DNA from: SVFI01 sp045588655
GTDB lineage: Bacteria > Bacillota > Clostridia > Lachnospirales > Lachnospiraceae
DNA: 64,000 nucleotides
Direction of reading: 5' to 3'
Assembly: GCA_045588655.1 (NCBI GenBank)
Contig: JAZNEP010000023.1
Span: 1-64,000, forward strand
Below are positions 24,750 to 33,559 of the stretch, one piece after another. Below the pieces are notes generated by a model. It was not told where the DNA came from and ran no database searches. It saw only the letters and a list, made by a program, of their open reading frames with translations. The translations under genes were made by a program, and so were the position numbers. The first letter of the stretch is position 1. Each line of letters starts with the position of its first letter.

Positions 24750-27161
24750 ATGATTAAAATATCAGTCCGTAATCTGGTAGAATTCATCCTGCGGGAGGGC
24801 GACATAGATAACCGTATATCGGGAGTGCGGGAAGATGCGATGCAGGAAGGAAGCCGGATTCATCGAATGATCCAGAAGCGTATGGGAATTGAATATGAAG
24901 CGGAAGTACCCTTGAAATTTCAGGTAGATAATGACAATTATGTCATACAGATAGAAGGAAGAGCCGATGGGATTATCCGGCATGGGGATCAGGTGATTGT
25001 GGATGAGATTAAAGGGACTTATCGGGAGCTACGCTTTATTACACAGCCTGTGGAGGTGCATCTGGCACAGGCCAAATGCTATGCCTATTTTCTGGCATCA
25101 AAGGAAAATCTTAGACAAATTGATGTGCGTATGACGTATTGCAATATGGATACCGAAGAAATTAAGTATTTTCAAAATAGATATACATTTTCAGAGCTGA
25201 ACGAGTTTTTCGAGCAAATTATGTCAGAGTATAGAAAATGGGCAGATTTTGAGTACGAGTGGAAAAAAACAAGGCAGGAAAGTATCCATTCTCTGGTGTT
25301 TCCGTTTGCATATCGAGAAGGACAAAAGGAACTGGCCGGACATGTCTACCAGACGATATGCCATAAGAAAAAGCTGTTTATCCAGGCACCGACCGGAGTG
25401 GGGAAAACAATTTCAACTGTATTCCCGGCGGTAAAGGCGGTGGGAGAGGGAAAAGCAGACAAGCTATTTTATCTTACAGCCAAGACAATTACCAGAACCG
25501 TAGCAGAGGAGACATTTTCGCTATTACAGGAAAATGGTTTGCGATATAAAACGTTGACGTTGACAGCGAAAGAAAAAGTATGTCCGCTGGAGGAAATGAA
25601 ATGCAATCCGGAACATTGTCCTTATGCGCGTGGCCATTACAGTCGAATTAATGATGCAATGTACGATATGCTGATAACGGAAGAGTGTTTTGATCGAAAT
25701 AGAATTTTGGAATATGCAAACCGTCATGAAGTGTGTCCGTTTGAAATGTCATTGGATATGAGCTTATTTGCGGATGTGGTCATATGCGATTACAATTATT
25801 TGTTCGATCCGTATGTGCATTTGAAACGTTTTTTTGTAGAGGGTGGTAAGGGACCCTATATTTTTTTGATTGACGAGGCACACAATCTGGTAGAGCGTGG
25901 GCGTGAAATGTATAGTGCGCAGATGGTAAAAGAGGATTTTCTGGCATTAAAAAAACTTATAAAACCCTATCACACAAAGCTTGAAAAATATATTGATCGA
26001 TGTAACAAAGAGCTTCTTTCATTAAAAAAACAGATGGATTACGATGATATACCGGAAACAACAGGTGCATTTGCAGCGCAGCTGACAAGGCTTCATGGTG
26101 CGATAAATACGTATTTGGACGAACATGAGGAGAGTCCGGTCAGAGAGGAACTGTTAGAGTTTTATTTCCAAGCGGGGCGCTATTTAGATGTCAATGAGAG
26201 GCTGGATGAAAACTATATTACGTATACCAAGATGCAGGAGGATGGGAGTTTTTGTATACGGCAGTTTTGTGTAAATCCATCCGCGCGATTGAAGGAATGT
26301 ATGGAAGGAGGAGTGGCTTCGGTATTGTTTTCGGCCACATTTCTACCGATTCAGTATTATAAAGAGTTGTTAGGCGGAACTGCGCAAGATTTTGAAGTAT
26401 ATGCAAAAACAACGTTCCGACCGGAACAGATGAAGCTGATGATTGGAAAAGATGTGACAAGTCGGTATGCTCGTAGAAATGAGATAGAATATCACAATAT
26501 TGCACACTATGTTCATCAGATTGTGAGTCAAAGATGTGGGAACTATATGGTGTTTTGTCCGTCGCATCAATTTCTTAATCAGGTTTACGAAGCGTATTTG
26601 AATTACTTTTATGATCCGCAGAAAGAAGAATGTATTGTGCAATCAGAGTATATGAATGAAGAAGCAAGGGAGGAGTTTTTGTCTCGCTTTATCGATGTTC
26701 AGACGCAAACATCATTCATTCCGGAGGGGAAAATATGCATGGAAATTGAGATTGAAAACAAAAGTATCGTTGGATTTTGCGTGCTTGGAGGAATATTTTC
26801 AGAAGGGATTGATTTGAAAGGAGAAGCTCTGATTGGGGCGATCATTATTGGGACAGGACTACCGCAGGTTTGCAGAGAGAGAGAAATACTCAGAGAGTAT
26901 TTTGACAAAGACGGACAGGACGGGTTTGATTATGCGTACCGTTATCCTGGCATGAATAAAGTCCTGCAGGCGGCAGGACGTGTCATCCGCAGTACGGATG
27001 ACAGAGGAGTTATCGCACTACTAGATGACCGATTTTTGCAACCTGCATATAAAAAAATGTTCCCGAGAGAATGGGAGCAGGTGGACATTGTTTCCATGGA
27101 ACAATGTCAGGGGGCAGTTGGAGAGTTCTGGCAAGAAATGAGAGATTCGTCTTTTGGATGA
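24750..27161 (+). CDS. XPD/DinG-family ATP-dependent helicase with N-terminal PD-(D/E)XK nuclease-like domain
   Basis: An 803-residue superfamily-2 helicase. Walker A is at 213-220 (APTGVGKT), the DEAH box at 375-378, and the last motif contains QAAGRVIRS. Four cysteines between motifs I and II (Cys278, Cys285, Cys290, Cys329) probably hold the 4Fe-4S cluster of XPD-type enzymes. Residues 1-~165 look like a RecB/Cas4-type nuclease domain (EGRADGI; IVDEIKGTYR; a later QAKCYAYF). Such proteins unwind DNA with 5'-3' polarity in repair. GGAGA precedes the start, 20 nt after the HAD-CPBP gene, suggesting cotranscription. A long-stem terminator follows. Confidence 0.88.
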   Translation: MIKISVRNLVEFILREGDIDNRISGVREDAMQEGSRIHRMIQKRMGIEYEAEVPLKFQVDNDNYVIQIEGRADGIIRHGDQVIVDEIKGTYRELRFITQPVEVHLAQAKCYAYFLASKENLRQIDVRMTYCNMDTEEIKYFQNRYTFSELNEFFEQIMSEYRKWADFEYEWKKTRQESIHSLVFPFAYREGQKELAGHVYQTICHKKKLFIQAPTGVGKTISTVFPAVKAVGEGKADKLFYLTAKTITRTVAEETFSLLQENGLRYKTLTLTAKEKVCPLEEMKCNPEHCPYARGHYSRINDAMYDMLITEECFDRNRILEYANRHEVCPFEMSLDMSLFADVVICDYNYLFDPYVHLKRFFVEGGKGPYIFLIDEAHNLVERGREMYSAQMVKEDFLALKKLIKPYHTKLEKYIDRCNKELLSLKKQMDYDDIPETTGAFAAQLTRLHGAINTYLDEHEESPVREELLEFYFQAGRYLDVNERLDENYITYTKMQEDGSFCIRQFCVNPSARLKECMEGGVASVLFSATFLPIQYYKELLGGTAQDFEVYAKTTFRPEQMKLMIGKDVTSRYARRNEIEYHNIAHYVHQIVSQRCGNYMVFCPSHQFLNQVYEAYLNYFYDPQKEECIVQSEYMNEEAREEFLSRFIDVQTQTSFIPEGKICMEIEIENKSIVGFCVLGGIFSEGIDLKGEALIGAIIIGTGLPQVCREREILREYFDKDGQDGFDYAYRYPGMNKVLQAAGRVIRSTDDRGVIALLDDRFLQPAYKKMFPREWEQVDIVSMEQCQGAVGEFWQEMRDSSFG

Positions 27162-27178
27162 GGATGTATGATAAATGG

Positions 27179-27248
27179 ACACGTATGATATTGGATTTTG
27201 TATTCATTAACAGCAATACGGAATCAAATATTATGCGTGTTATTTTTT
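27179..27248 (+). terminator. Long-stem terminator after the helicase gene
   Basis: Arms at 27179-27197 and 27222-27240 are complementary over 19 positions, with two G-T wobbles and one mismatch, and are followed by TA and six T. The first 17 codons downstream have no gene, so this ends the HAD-CPBP/helicase transcript. Confidence 0.82.
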
Positions 27249-27249
27249 G

Positions 27250-27650
27250 TGGGTTAAATATAACAAAAGTTATGAAAAGCGACTAGAATGAAAAAGGAAG
27301 AGGGATAGTGGAGAAAAAATGTGGATAACAACTGCTGGAAGTTTACATAAGGTCAAAAAACAAAAAATGTTATTTTTTCACATTTTTAGGTCGGAAATAA
27401 GAGAAATATAGAATATGACAGGCTTTTTTTGCAATTTTAAACAGCAAAAAATGAAAATGACACAAATGTTCATTGTGGATAACTATGTGGAAATTGGGGA
27501 TTTCTTAAAAAATAGAATGGATAAAAAATACATTGGTGTCATCGTAGAAATGCAACAAATCCTGCACAGGTATAGAAGTGAAAAAACGATTATGTTAACT
27601 TTTGAATGGGAGAAATGAGTGAATTAGATTACGCGCGCTATTAAATAATG
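27250..27650. other. Gene-free A/T-rich interval
   Basis: About 400 bp between the helicase terminator and the promoter of the ABC operon. It is A/T-rich with poly-A and poly-T stretches. A 67-codon frame at 27415-27618 has no ribosome-binding site and a biased composition, so I do not accept it as a gene. I see no RNA structure with a terminator. Confidence 0.5.
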
Positions 27651-27653
27651 GTA

Positions 27654-27682
27654 TTGGTTTTAGATAAACAATATGCTATAAT
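27654..27682 (+). promoter_or_regulatory. Promoter of the MacB-type ABC operon
   Basis: TTGGTT (27654-27659), a 17-bp spacer and a perfect TATAAT (27677-27682). Transcription would begin near 27689 and leave a 158-nt leader that contains a palindrome and short direct repeats. Confidence 0.75.
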
Positions 27683-27707
27683 AGGAAACGTTTATGGATT
27701 CATTCAA

Positions 27708-27726
27708 ATATTATTTCAAATAATAT
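27708..27726 (+). promoter_or_regulatory. Perfect 19-bp palindrome downstream of the promoter (operator candidate)
   Basis: ATATTATTT (27708-27716), a single C, and AAATAATAT (27718-27726). It begins about 20 nt after the predicted start site, where a bound repressor would block elongation. Its outer half-sites ATATTAT/ATAATAT are the same as those of the two PadR operators near 34640, but the spacing is 2 bp shorter. Confidence 0.5.
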
Positions 27727-27846
27727 ATACGAAGCAAAAAAATTTGAAGTAATGAAATCGCACGAAAGTAAATAAAGCGATTGAAAGAAAACAAGTGAAT
27801 TGTATAAGAATGTACAAGAAATGTACAAGAAAAAGCGAGGTAAAAG

Positions 27847-28563
27847 GTGTCAGATTCAAAGAAGACAGTAATCCGAGTGGAGGATCTGTATAAAATTTAT
27901 AGAGTGGGTGACAGTAAAGTACGAGCTTTGAATGGTGTAAGCTTTACGATTGAAAGAGGAGAGTTCTGTGCAATTGTAGGAACTTCCGGTTCCGGAAAGT
28001 CGACGCTGTTGAATATGCTTGCAGGCCTGGAAAAACCGACCAAGGGTGAAATTGTTATTGCCGGTGAGCATATGGAAACGAAGAATGAAAATCAGCTTGT
28101 AAAGTTTCGAAGAGAACATATTGGATTTATTTTTCAGTCCTTTAACCTGTTGCCTGCTATGAATGCGATTGAAAATGTAGCTATGCCACTGACCTTTCAG
28201 GGGATGGGAAGAGACAAACGTTTCAAGAAGGCGGAAGAGGTATTGGATCTTGTGGGCTTATCGAAGCATAAAAATCATAAGCCAACGCAGATGTCGGGTG
28301 GACAGCAACAGAGAGTCGGGATAGCAAGAGCCCTTGTAGTACAACCCGAAATTATTTTCGCGGATGAGCCGACCGGAAATCTGGATTCCAGAACATCGGC
28401 GGAAGTGATGGCATTGATAAAAAAGATCATTCGTGAGAAAAACCAAACGCTTGTTATGGTAACGCATGATGACCATTTGGCTTCATTTGCAGATCGGATT
28501 TTTCGCATCAGCGACGGTAAGATAGTCAGCATAGAATATGGAAAGGATGCAACCACCACCTAG
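27847..28563 (+). CDS. ABC transporter ATPase, MacB/LolD type
   Basis: ATPase that powers the FtsX-like permease encoded two genes downstream. Walker A GTSGSGKST at 45-53, Q-loop in FIFQSFNLLP, signature MSGGQQQRVG and Walker B IIFADEPTGNLD are all intact. The 238-residue length and the LLPAMNAIENVAMPL stretch are typical of MacB/LolD-type mechanotransmission exporters, which act on peptides, lipoproteins or envelope stress rather than on small solutes. It starts with GTG 27847, with GAGG 7 nt upstream. Confidence 0.92.
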   Translation: MSDSKKTVIRVEDLYKIYRVGDSKVRALNGVSFTIERGEFCAIVGTSGSGKSTLLNMLAGLEKPTKGEIVIAGEHMETKNENQLVKFRREHIGFIFQSFNLLPAMNAIENVAMPLTFQGMGRDKRFKKAEEVLDLVGLSKHKNHKPTQMSGGQQQRVGIARALVVQPEIIFADEPTGNLDSRTSAEVMALIKKIIREKNQTLVMVTHDDHLASFADRIFRISDGKIVSIEYGKDATTT

Positions 28564-28603
28564 ATTTGACTTGGCGGTAAAAATAAAAGGAGGAATTAAT
28601 ATA

Positions 28604-30445
28604 ATGAAAAAAATAGCAAATGGTTTGTTAATTGTGATGCTTTGTATATCCATGTGTATTACAGGAGGTATGATTTCCTGCGTGGATACATATGCAACAG
28701 CAACAACCGGTAATGCAAATACCCAGAGTAGTAATAGTAATACGAACAATAATATAGAAGATGATGAAAAAGATGAGACGCTGCAGAAAACAAAAAAGAA
28801 TGCAGTACGTGAAATCAAAGAGTATGCCAAGATTATAAAAATTAAAGTAACAAGCGACAAAGCAAAGCAGATTGATGAAATTATAAAGAAATACATAGAT
28901 GTCATTGGGACTGCAAATGGAAATAAAAATGAATCGGGGCTTTCTACTGAGAATAGTGTTATAGAGTGTGTAACGGAAGCCAAGAGTGTAGTGGATGCTT
29001 TGGTTACAGGTGAAGGTACGGATGAGAATGGTGTGAATGACGAAAATACAGCGCCTTCTTCAACAAGCGAATTTGTTATGGTGGGTGGTAACTGGGTTAC
29101 ACCGATAGCAACATATGGACAAGTAGTCAATGTTGTACTTCCAGTTGTAAATATGAGCACTGTTAACCTGAATAATGTTACGGTAACACCTGTTATATCT
29201 AATTCGGTGATGGAGTGGCCGTTTGAGATAGAGACAAGTGGATATACACAAACGATTGTTGATCTTCCAGGAAAAGGAAATGGTCAGAACGATATGGATC
29301 GTCGACGTGAGTTGACATGGTCATTAAAGACGAGAGATGATGCACTTTCCGGATATTACAAATTACAGTTTAATGTCATATACTATGTCGGTACAGAGGT
29401 TGAAAATGCTACGCTTACCACCTATGTTTTTGTAAAGGGTGCCCCGGGAAGCGGAAATATCGAAACGGAAGGAGCGGGAACTTCAACTCCGCGTGTAATT
29501 ATAACCGGCTATGAAACAAATCCAAAGGAAGTTCATGCAGGTGATACATTTACGCTGACGCTTCATTTAAAAAATACGTCAATGAGAACGGCTGTCTCTA
29601 ATATGCTCGTTAATCTTTCTGCTCCATCGGAGGGTATGGATGCGGAATCAGTGTACGCAGCATTTTTGCCGACATCAGGCTCAAATACGGAGTATATCAC
29701 TTCAATTGGAAAAGGACAGACAACGGATCTTTCGATTGAATTGACGGCAAAGGCAGATTTGGTACAGAAACCATATCAGCTTGATGTAGTGATGGAATAT
29801 GAAGATGATGATTATACATCATACACAGCCAGTGCGGATGTTTCGATTCCAATTTTACAGGAAGCACGTTTTGAATTGAGTACTCCTGAGGTGTTACCAC
29901 AGAGTATTATGGTTGGAAATGAATCCAATATCATGTTTAGTCTCTATAATACCGGAAAGGTCACGTTATATAATGTAAAAGCATATATCGAAGATGATAC
30001 AGTAACCGGTGGTGAAGTGTTCCTGGGCAAGATTGATGCAGGCGGAACGGGTAGCGTGGATTTGATGGTGACGGGTGCTGCTCCTTCGAGCGCGGATGAG
30101 ACGGTGAAAATAGTCGTTTCTTATGAGGATGAAGCCGGAAATAAATCAACTTATGAGCAGGATTTAAATCTGGTTGTAACAGAAGATGCGGTCTTTGGAG
30201 ACGGTATGATGGATCCGGAGATGGATTTCGATATGGAAGAATTTGAATATGAAGAAGAAGGCGGCAACAGATCGTGGATCGTGGTTGTTCTCGTACTGGT
30301 TGTGCTAATCGCGGTAGGTGTAGTGTTAGGTGTGGTTCTTGTAAAGAGAAGACGTAAAAAAGAGGATGAGGAAAGAGTAAACCTGCTCGATGAGCTCGAT
30401 GAGGATGAGAGTAAAGGAAAGGACAATTCAGATGAAATTTCGTGA
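28604..30445 (+). CDS. Secreted, membrane-anchored NEW3/CARDB-like protein of the ABC operon
   Basis: A 613-residue protein with a signal peptide (about 1-32), a polar low-complexity and helical region (about 40-150), several Ig-like beta-domains (about 165-540; NTSMRTAVSNMLVNLSAP and LYNTGKVTLYNVKAYIEDD resemble NEW3/CARDB repeats), an acidic spacer, and a C-terminal membrane helix (about 568-592) followed by RRRKK. Its place between ATPase and permease suggests an extracellular partner of the exporter, a stand-in for the periplasmic adaptor of Gram-negative MacAB. ATG 28604 is chosen over an upstream frame extension because AGGAGG lies 9 nt before it and a signal peptide begins there. The stop overlaps the permease start. 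Confidence 0.78.
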   Translation: MKKIANGLLIVMLCISMCITGGMISCVDTYATATTGNANTQSSNSNTNNNIEDDEKDETLQKTKKNAVREIKEYAKIIKIKVTSDKAKQIDEIIKKYIDVIGTANGNKNESGLSTENSVIECVTEAKSVVDALVTGEGTDENGVNDENTAPSSTSEFVMVGGNWVTPIATYGQVVNVVLPVVNMSTVNLNNVTVTPVISNSVMEWPFEIETSGYTQTIVDLPGKGNGQNDMDRRRELTWSLKTRDDALSGYYKLQFNVIYYVGTEVENATLTTYVFVKGAPGSGNIETEGAGTSTPRVIITGYETNPKEVHAGDTFTLTLHLKNTSMRTAVSNMLVNLSAPSEGMDAESVYAAFLPTSGSNTEYITSIGKGQTTDLSIELTAKADLVQKPYQLDVVMEYEDDDYTSYTASADVSIPILQEARFELSTPEVLPQSIMVGNESNIMFSLYNTGKVTLYNVKAYIEDDTVTGGEVFLGKIDAGGTGSVDLMVTGAAPSSADETVKIVVSYEDEAGNKSTYEQDLNLVVTEDAVFGDGMMDPEMDFDMEEFEYEEEGGNRSWIVVVLVLVVLIAVGVVLGVVLVKRRRKKEDEERVNLLDELDEDESKGKDNSDEIS

Positions 30446-31823
30446 TATGCTTCGTATGAGCGGAAGTAGTCTCTGGAAGAGAAAAGTCAGAACGATATTG
30501 ACTGTATTTGGTGTAGTCATCGGTACTGCTTCTATCGTAGTGATGGTATCTATCGGTCTGGGACTTACCAGAGCATCAATGGCAGAGGTAGAGCAATATG
30601 GTGGACTTACTACCATCACGGTGAATGAGCAAAATTCCTATTATGGTGGGGGATTTGAGGAATCGTCGGATGAAGGTGTAGGGATTGAAAATGCAAATCA
30701 TTTAGATGACGAGGTAGTAGAGCAGATTAAAGAAATAGAACATGTAGAGGCAGTATATCCGGTGTTGGAGACAGATGCGCTAATCACGTGCGGAGGATTT
30801 CAGACTTATGCGTTTATACGAGGGGTAAAAGGGTCTGATATGCAGCAGTTGGGCGTGAAACTCGGACAAGGAGATTTTCCAAAGGAAGACGCCGGGCGGA
30901 TGGAAGCAATATACGGGAATACGGTGATTGGTGACTTTTATAATGAGAAAACCGGAGAGGGTTATTGGTTTTCAGGAGAAATGCCGGATATTGATTTAAT
31001 GAATGACAGTATGTTGTTTATTTTTAATATGGATGCTTACTACAATTTTTTGTGGGGCGGTACGAATGAAGACGGAACAACCCCGGTTATGCCTAAGAAG
31101 TATGTGGTTCCGACTGCCGGTGTAATGGAAGGTTCCGTAGATGAATATGGCACCAACAGCAACTATGTATATGTAGATATTGATGAGTTAAAGAAGATAT
31201 TAAAAAAGGAGTATAAGAATACTCCAATTCCAGGACAGCCGACTACACTTTCAGGGAAGCCATATAAAGAAATATACTATACCACGCTTATGGTGGCGGT
31301 AGAACATATGGATTATGTCCAGGATGTACAAAAGGATATTAATGCATTGGGATATCAGGCAAACTCTAATGCAGAATGGGTAGAGTCCATACAGGGAACA
31401 TATACGTATATCCAGCTGGCACTTGGCGGAATCGGAGCAGTATCCCTGTTTGTAGCGGCTATCGGTATTGCGAATACGATGATGATGTCCATTTATGAGA
31501 GAACCAAAGAAATTGGTATTATGAAAGTGCTGGGATGTGACATGAGAAACATACAGGGGATGTTTCTGTTGGAAGCAGGATACATTGGCTTTATCGGAGG
31601 AATCATAGGATTGGGACTAAGTTATACGATTTCAGCGATTATCAATGCGGTGATTAAAAATCTTCAGCTTGGAATTAATACATCCGTGGGATTGTCATAT
31701 ATTCCGCTTTGGTTGGCCGTTGTATCAATCGTGTTTGCTATATTGGTTGGTATGTTGGCAGGATTTTTCCCGTCGCTGCGTGCCATGAAGCTGAGCCCGC
31801 TTGCGGCAATAAGAAATGAATAA
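30432..31823 (+). CDS. MacB-like ABC permease (FtsX family)
   Basis: A 463-residue permease: one N-terminal membrane helix (about 16-40), a large extracellular MacB-type domain (about 45-320), and three C-terminal helices (about 335-450) with the conserved IYERTKEIGIMKVLGC cytoplasmic motif of FtsX proteins. ATG 30432 overlaps the end of the preceding gene by 14 nt, so translation is coupled. Together with the ATPase at 27847 and the surface protein it forms a three-part exporter. The substrate is unknown. Confidence 0.9.
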   Translation: MKFRDMLRMSGSSLWKRKVRTILTVFGVVIGTASIVVMVSIGLGLTRASMAEVEQYGGLTTITVNEQNSYYGGGFEESSDEGVGIENANHLDDEVVEQIKEIEHVEAVYPVLETDALITCGGFQTYAFIRGVKGSDMQQLGVKLGQGDFPKEDAGRMEAIYGNTVIGDFYNEKTGEGYWFSGEMPDIDLMNDSMLFIFNMDAYYNFLWGGTNEDGTTPVMPKKYVVPTAGVMEGSVDEYGTNSNYVYVDIDELKKILKKEYKNTPIPGQPTTLSGKPYKEIYYTTLMVAVEHMDYVQDVQKDINALGYQANSNAEWVESIQGTYTYIQLALGGIGAVSLFVAAIGIANTMMMSIYERTKEIGIMKVLGCDMRNIQGMFLLEAGYIGFIGGIIGLGLSYTISAIINAVIKNLQLGINTSVGLSYIPLWLAVVSIVFAILVGMLAGFFPSLRAMKLSPLAAIRNE

Positions 31824-31852
31824 AATAAAACATTATTTTGCATTTTTTTTAG

Positions 31853-31881
31853 TAGAAATGTATATAAAACTGTGTTATAAT
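31853..31881 (+). promoter_or_regulatory. Promoter of the SHOCT-domain coiled-coil gene
   Basis: TAGAAA (31853-31858), 17 bp, and a perfect TATAAT (31876-31881). The next start codon is 72 nt downstream. Confidence 0.65.
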
Positions 31882-31953
31882 ATCACTCATACAGGTTTAT
31901 GACGTGATAGTAGAAGGAAAATTGAAAGTAATAAAGAAATAGGGGCGAATGAT

Positions 31954-33456
31954 ATGCAGAACAATGTAGGTATGGAAGCTGCAAGAAGAGCAGCGGAAGA
32001 AGCGGCAAGAAAGGCTGCGGCAGAGACAATCAAGAATACAGAAGGGCCGAAAGAACAGGGGTCAAAAGAACAGGCTGCAAACAATAATACAAATAACAGT
32101 AATAATACAGAGAATGAAATTAAATCTGCGGAGGATGCGATTCGTCAGACAACAGGATTAAATGCTAAGAAAGCAGCAATTGAGGCAGCGTTTCGTCTTG
32201 CGGATGAAGCGGCAAGGAAAGCGGCTCACGAGGTAACAGAGGCTACCTCTTCTGAGACTGATCCGGCCAGACGTGCGATTGAAGAGGAGACCATTCGTAA
32301 GGCGGCTAGTGAGCACACACGTAAAATAGCAGAAGAGTCTGCAAGAAAACTGGCGGAGGAAAACATCAAAAAAGCGCAGGAGTTTGCAAAGGCGTCGGAT
32401 GAGCGTGTGAAAGCCAAAAAGGAAGAGGCGGCGAAAAGAGCACAGGCTTCAGAAAAAAGAGCGATAGATGAAGCGGTAAGAGCTGCAGAATCAAAAGCTA
32501 AATCAGAGATGAACGAGAAGCTCCAAAAGGTAGAACAGGAGAATCAGAAAGCAATCGATGAAGCATTACGCAAAGCCAAAGAAGAAGCCCAAAAGATAAT
32601 GGATGAGGCGAAGGCGAAAGCGGAAGAGGAAATGAAAAAACAGGTGGATGCTGTTCGTAAGGAAGCAGAAGCCAAATCTGCGCTTGTGATAGAAGAGGCT
32701 GTAACAAAAGCCGGTACAGAAGCGAGAGAAAAAGAAGCAGAAGCAGCAAAACGAGAAGAAGAAAAGAATATTCAAGAAGTAGAGGCTATTGTTTCAAAAG
32801 AAGCGAATGCAGTTGCAATGAAGTTTGCTAAAGATGCAATCGTAAAGATGGAAGAAGAAAAGATTCGTCGTGCAGAGGAAGAGAAAGCGCGACTTGCCGC
32901 AGAAGAAAAAGCGCGTAAAGAAGCTGAAGAACGTGCACGTAAAGAAGCTGAGGAAGCGGAAAAGAGACGAATAGAGGAAGAAAAGCGTCGTAAAGAAGAA
33001 GAGGCAAGAGCGAAAGCTGAAGCAGCTGAAAAGGCTAGAAAAGCAGCAGAGGCGCTTGAATTCCGTAAATATCAGGAAGAAGCATTAAAACAACAGCAGA
33101 AAGCTGCAGCGACAGCAGCAGCCAGTGCAGCTTCAACTGCAGCGGCAGCAGCGGTAGCGGACATGAAGCAGGGAAAACCGGTAGCGCCAGCTCCGGTTCC
33201 AACACCGGCACCGGCGCCAACACCAGCGCCAGCACCAACACCGGCACCAGCGCCAACACCGGCACCGGCACCAGCTCCGGCTAAAGCGGCAGCGATTGAG
33301 GAAGCAACAGCAGGACAGGCAACAGCAGGAAGTATGTCGTTGGATGATTTCCAGAAGGCTGCTATGAAACTCAAAATTTTGTTGGATAACGGTATTATTT
33401 CACAGGCTGAGTTTGATGAAGAAAAACGTCGTCTTGTGGAAAATATGCAGCTTTAA
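31954..33456 (+). CDS. Alanine/glutamate/lysine-rich coiled-coil protein with Pro-Ala linker and C-terminal SHOCT domain
   Basis: A 500-residue protein with strongly biased composition. About residues 5-370 are Ala/Glu/Lys/Arg-rich and predicted as a long charged coiled coil. A rigid PT/PA-repeat linker follows (about 408-445), built from units of the type PAPAPT, then a 40-residue SHOCT domain at the end (DDFQKAAMKLKILLDNGIISQAEFDEEKRRL). SHOCT domains are short oligomerisation modules found at the ends of many membrane-associated proteins. No signal peptide or membrane helix is visible. It has its own promoter behind the ABC operon, and a terminator follows. The function is not recognised; a structural role is a guess. 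The reverse-strand frames here are shadows of the repeats. Confidence 0.75.
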   Translation: MQNNVGMEAARRAAEEAARKAAAETIKNTEGPKEQGSKEQAANNNTNNSNNTENEIKSAEDAIRQTTGLNAKKAAIEAAFRLADEAARKAAHEVTEATSSETDPARRAIEEETIRKAASEHTRKIAEESARKLAEENIKKAQEFAKASDERVKAKKEEAAKRAQASEKRAIDEAVRAAESKAKSEMNEKLQKVEQENQKAIDEALRKAKEEAQKIMDEAKAKAEEEMKKQVDAVRKEAEAKSALVIEEAVTKAGTEAREKEAEAAKREEEKNIQEVEAIVSKEANAVAMKFAKDAIVKMEEEKIRRAEEEKARLAAEEKARKEAEERARKEAEEAEKRRIEEEKRRKEEEARAKAEAAEKARKAAEALEFRKYQEEALKQQQKAAATAAASAASTAAAAAVADMKQGKPVAPAPVPTPAPAPTPAPAPTPAPAPTPAPAPAPAKAAAIEEATAGQATAGSMSLDDFQKAAMKLKILLDNGIISQAEFDEEKRRLVENMQL

Positions 33457-33471
33457 TCGAAGGAATAGAGT

Positions 33472-33500
33472 AGGGCATCACAATGTGTGGTGCCCTTTTT
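33472..33500 (+). terminator. Terminator after the SHOCT gene
   Basis: An 11-bp stem, AGGGCATCACA (33472-33482) with TGTGGTGCCCT (33486-33496), closed by only three bases, runs into five T. Confidence 0.92.
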
Positions 33501-33559
33501 CGATGTGATAGAAACACATTAGAATAAAGAAGTAGAATAGGAAAGGATAAGATCAAGAA

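Noticed and set aside
27415..27618. A 67-codon frame upstream of the ABC operon
   Set aside because: No ribosome-binding site, Phe/Lys/Met-rich composition from A/T-rich DNA, and no resemblance to any family.
33035..33374. Antisense frames rich in Ala, Gly and Val
   Set aside because: They are reverse-strand readings of the Pro-Ala repeat and Ala-rich stretch of the SHOCT gene.
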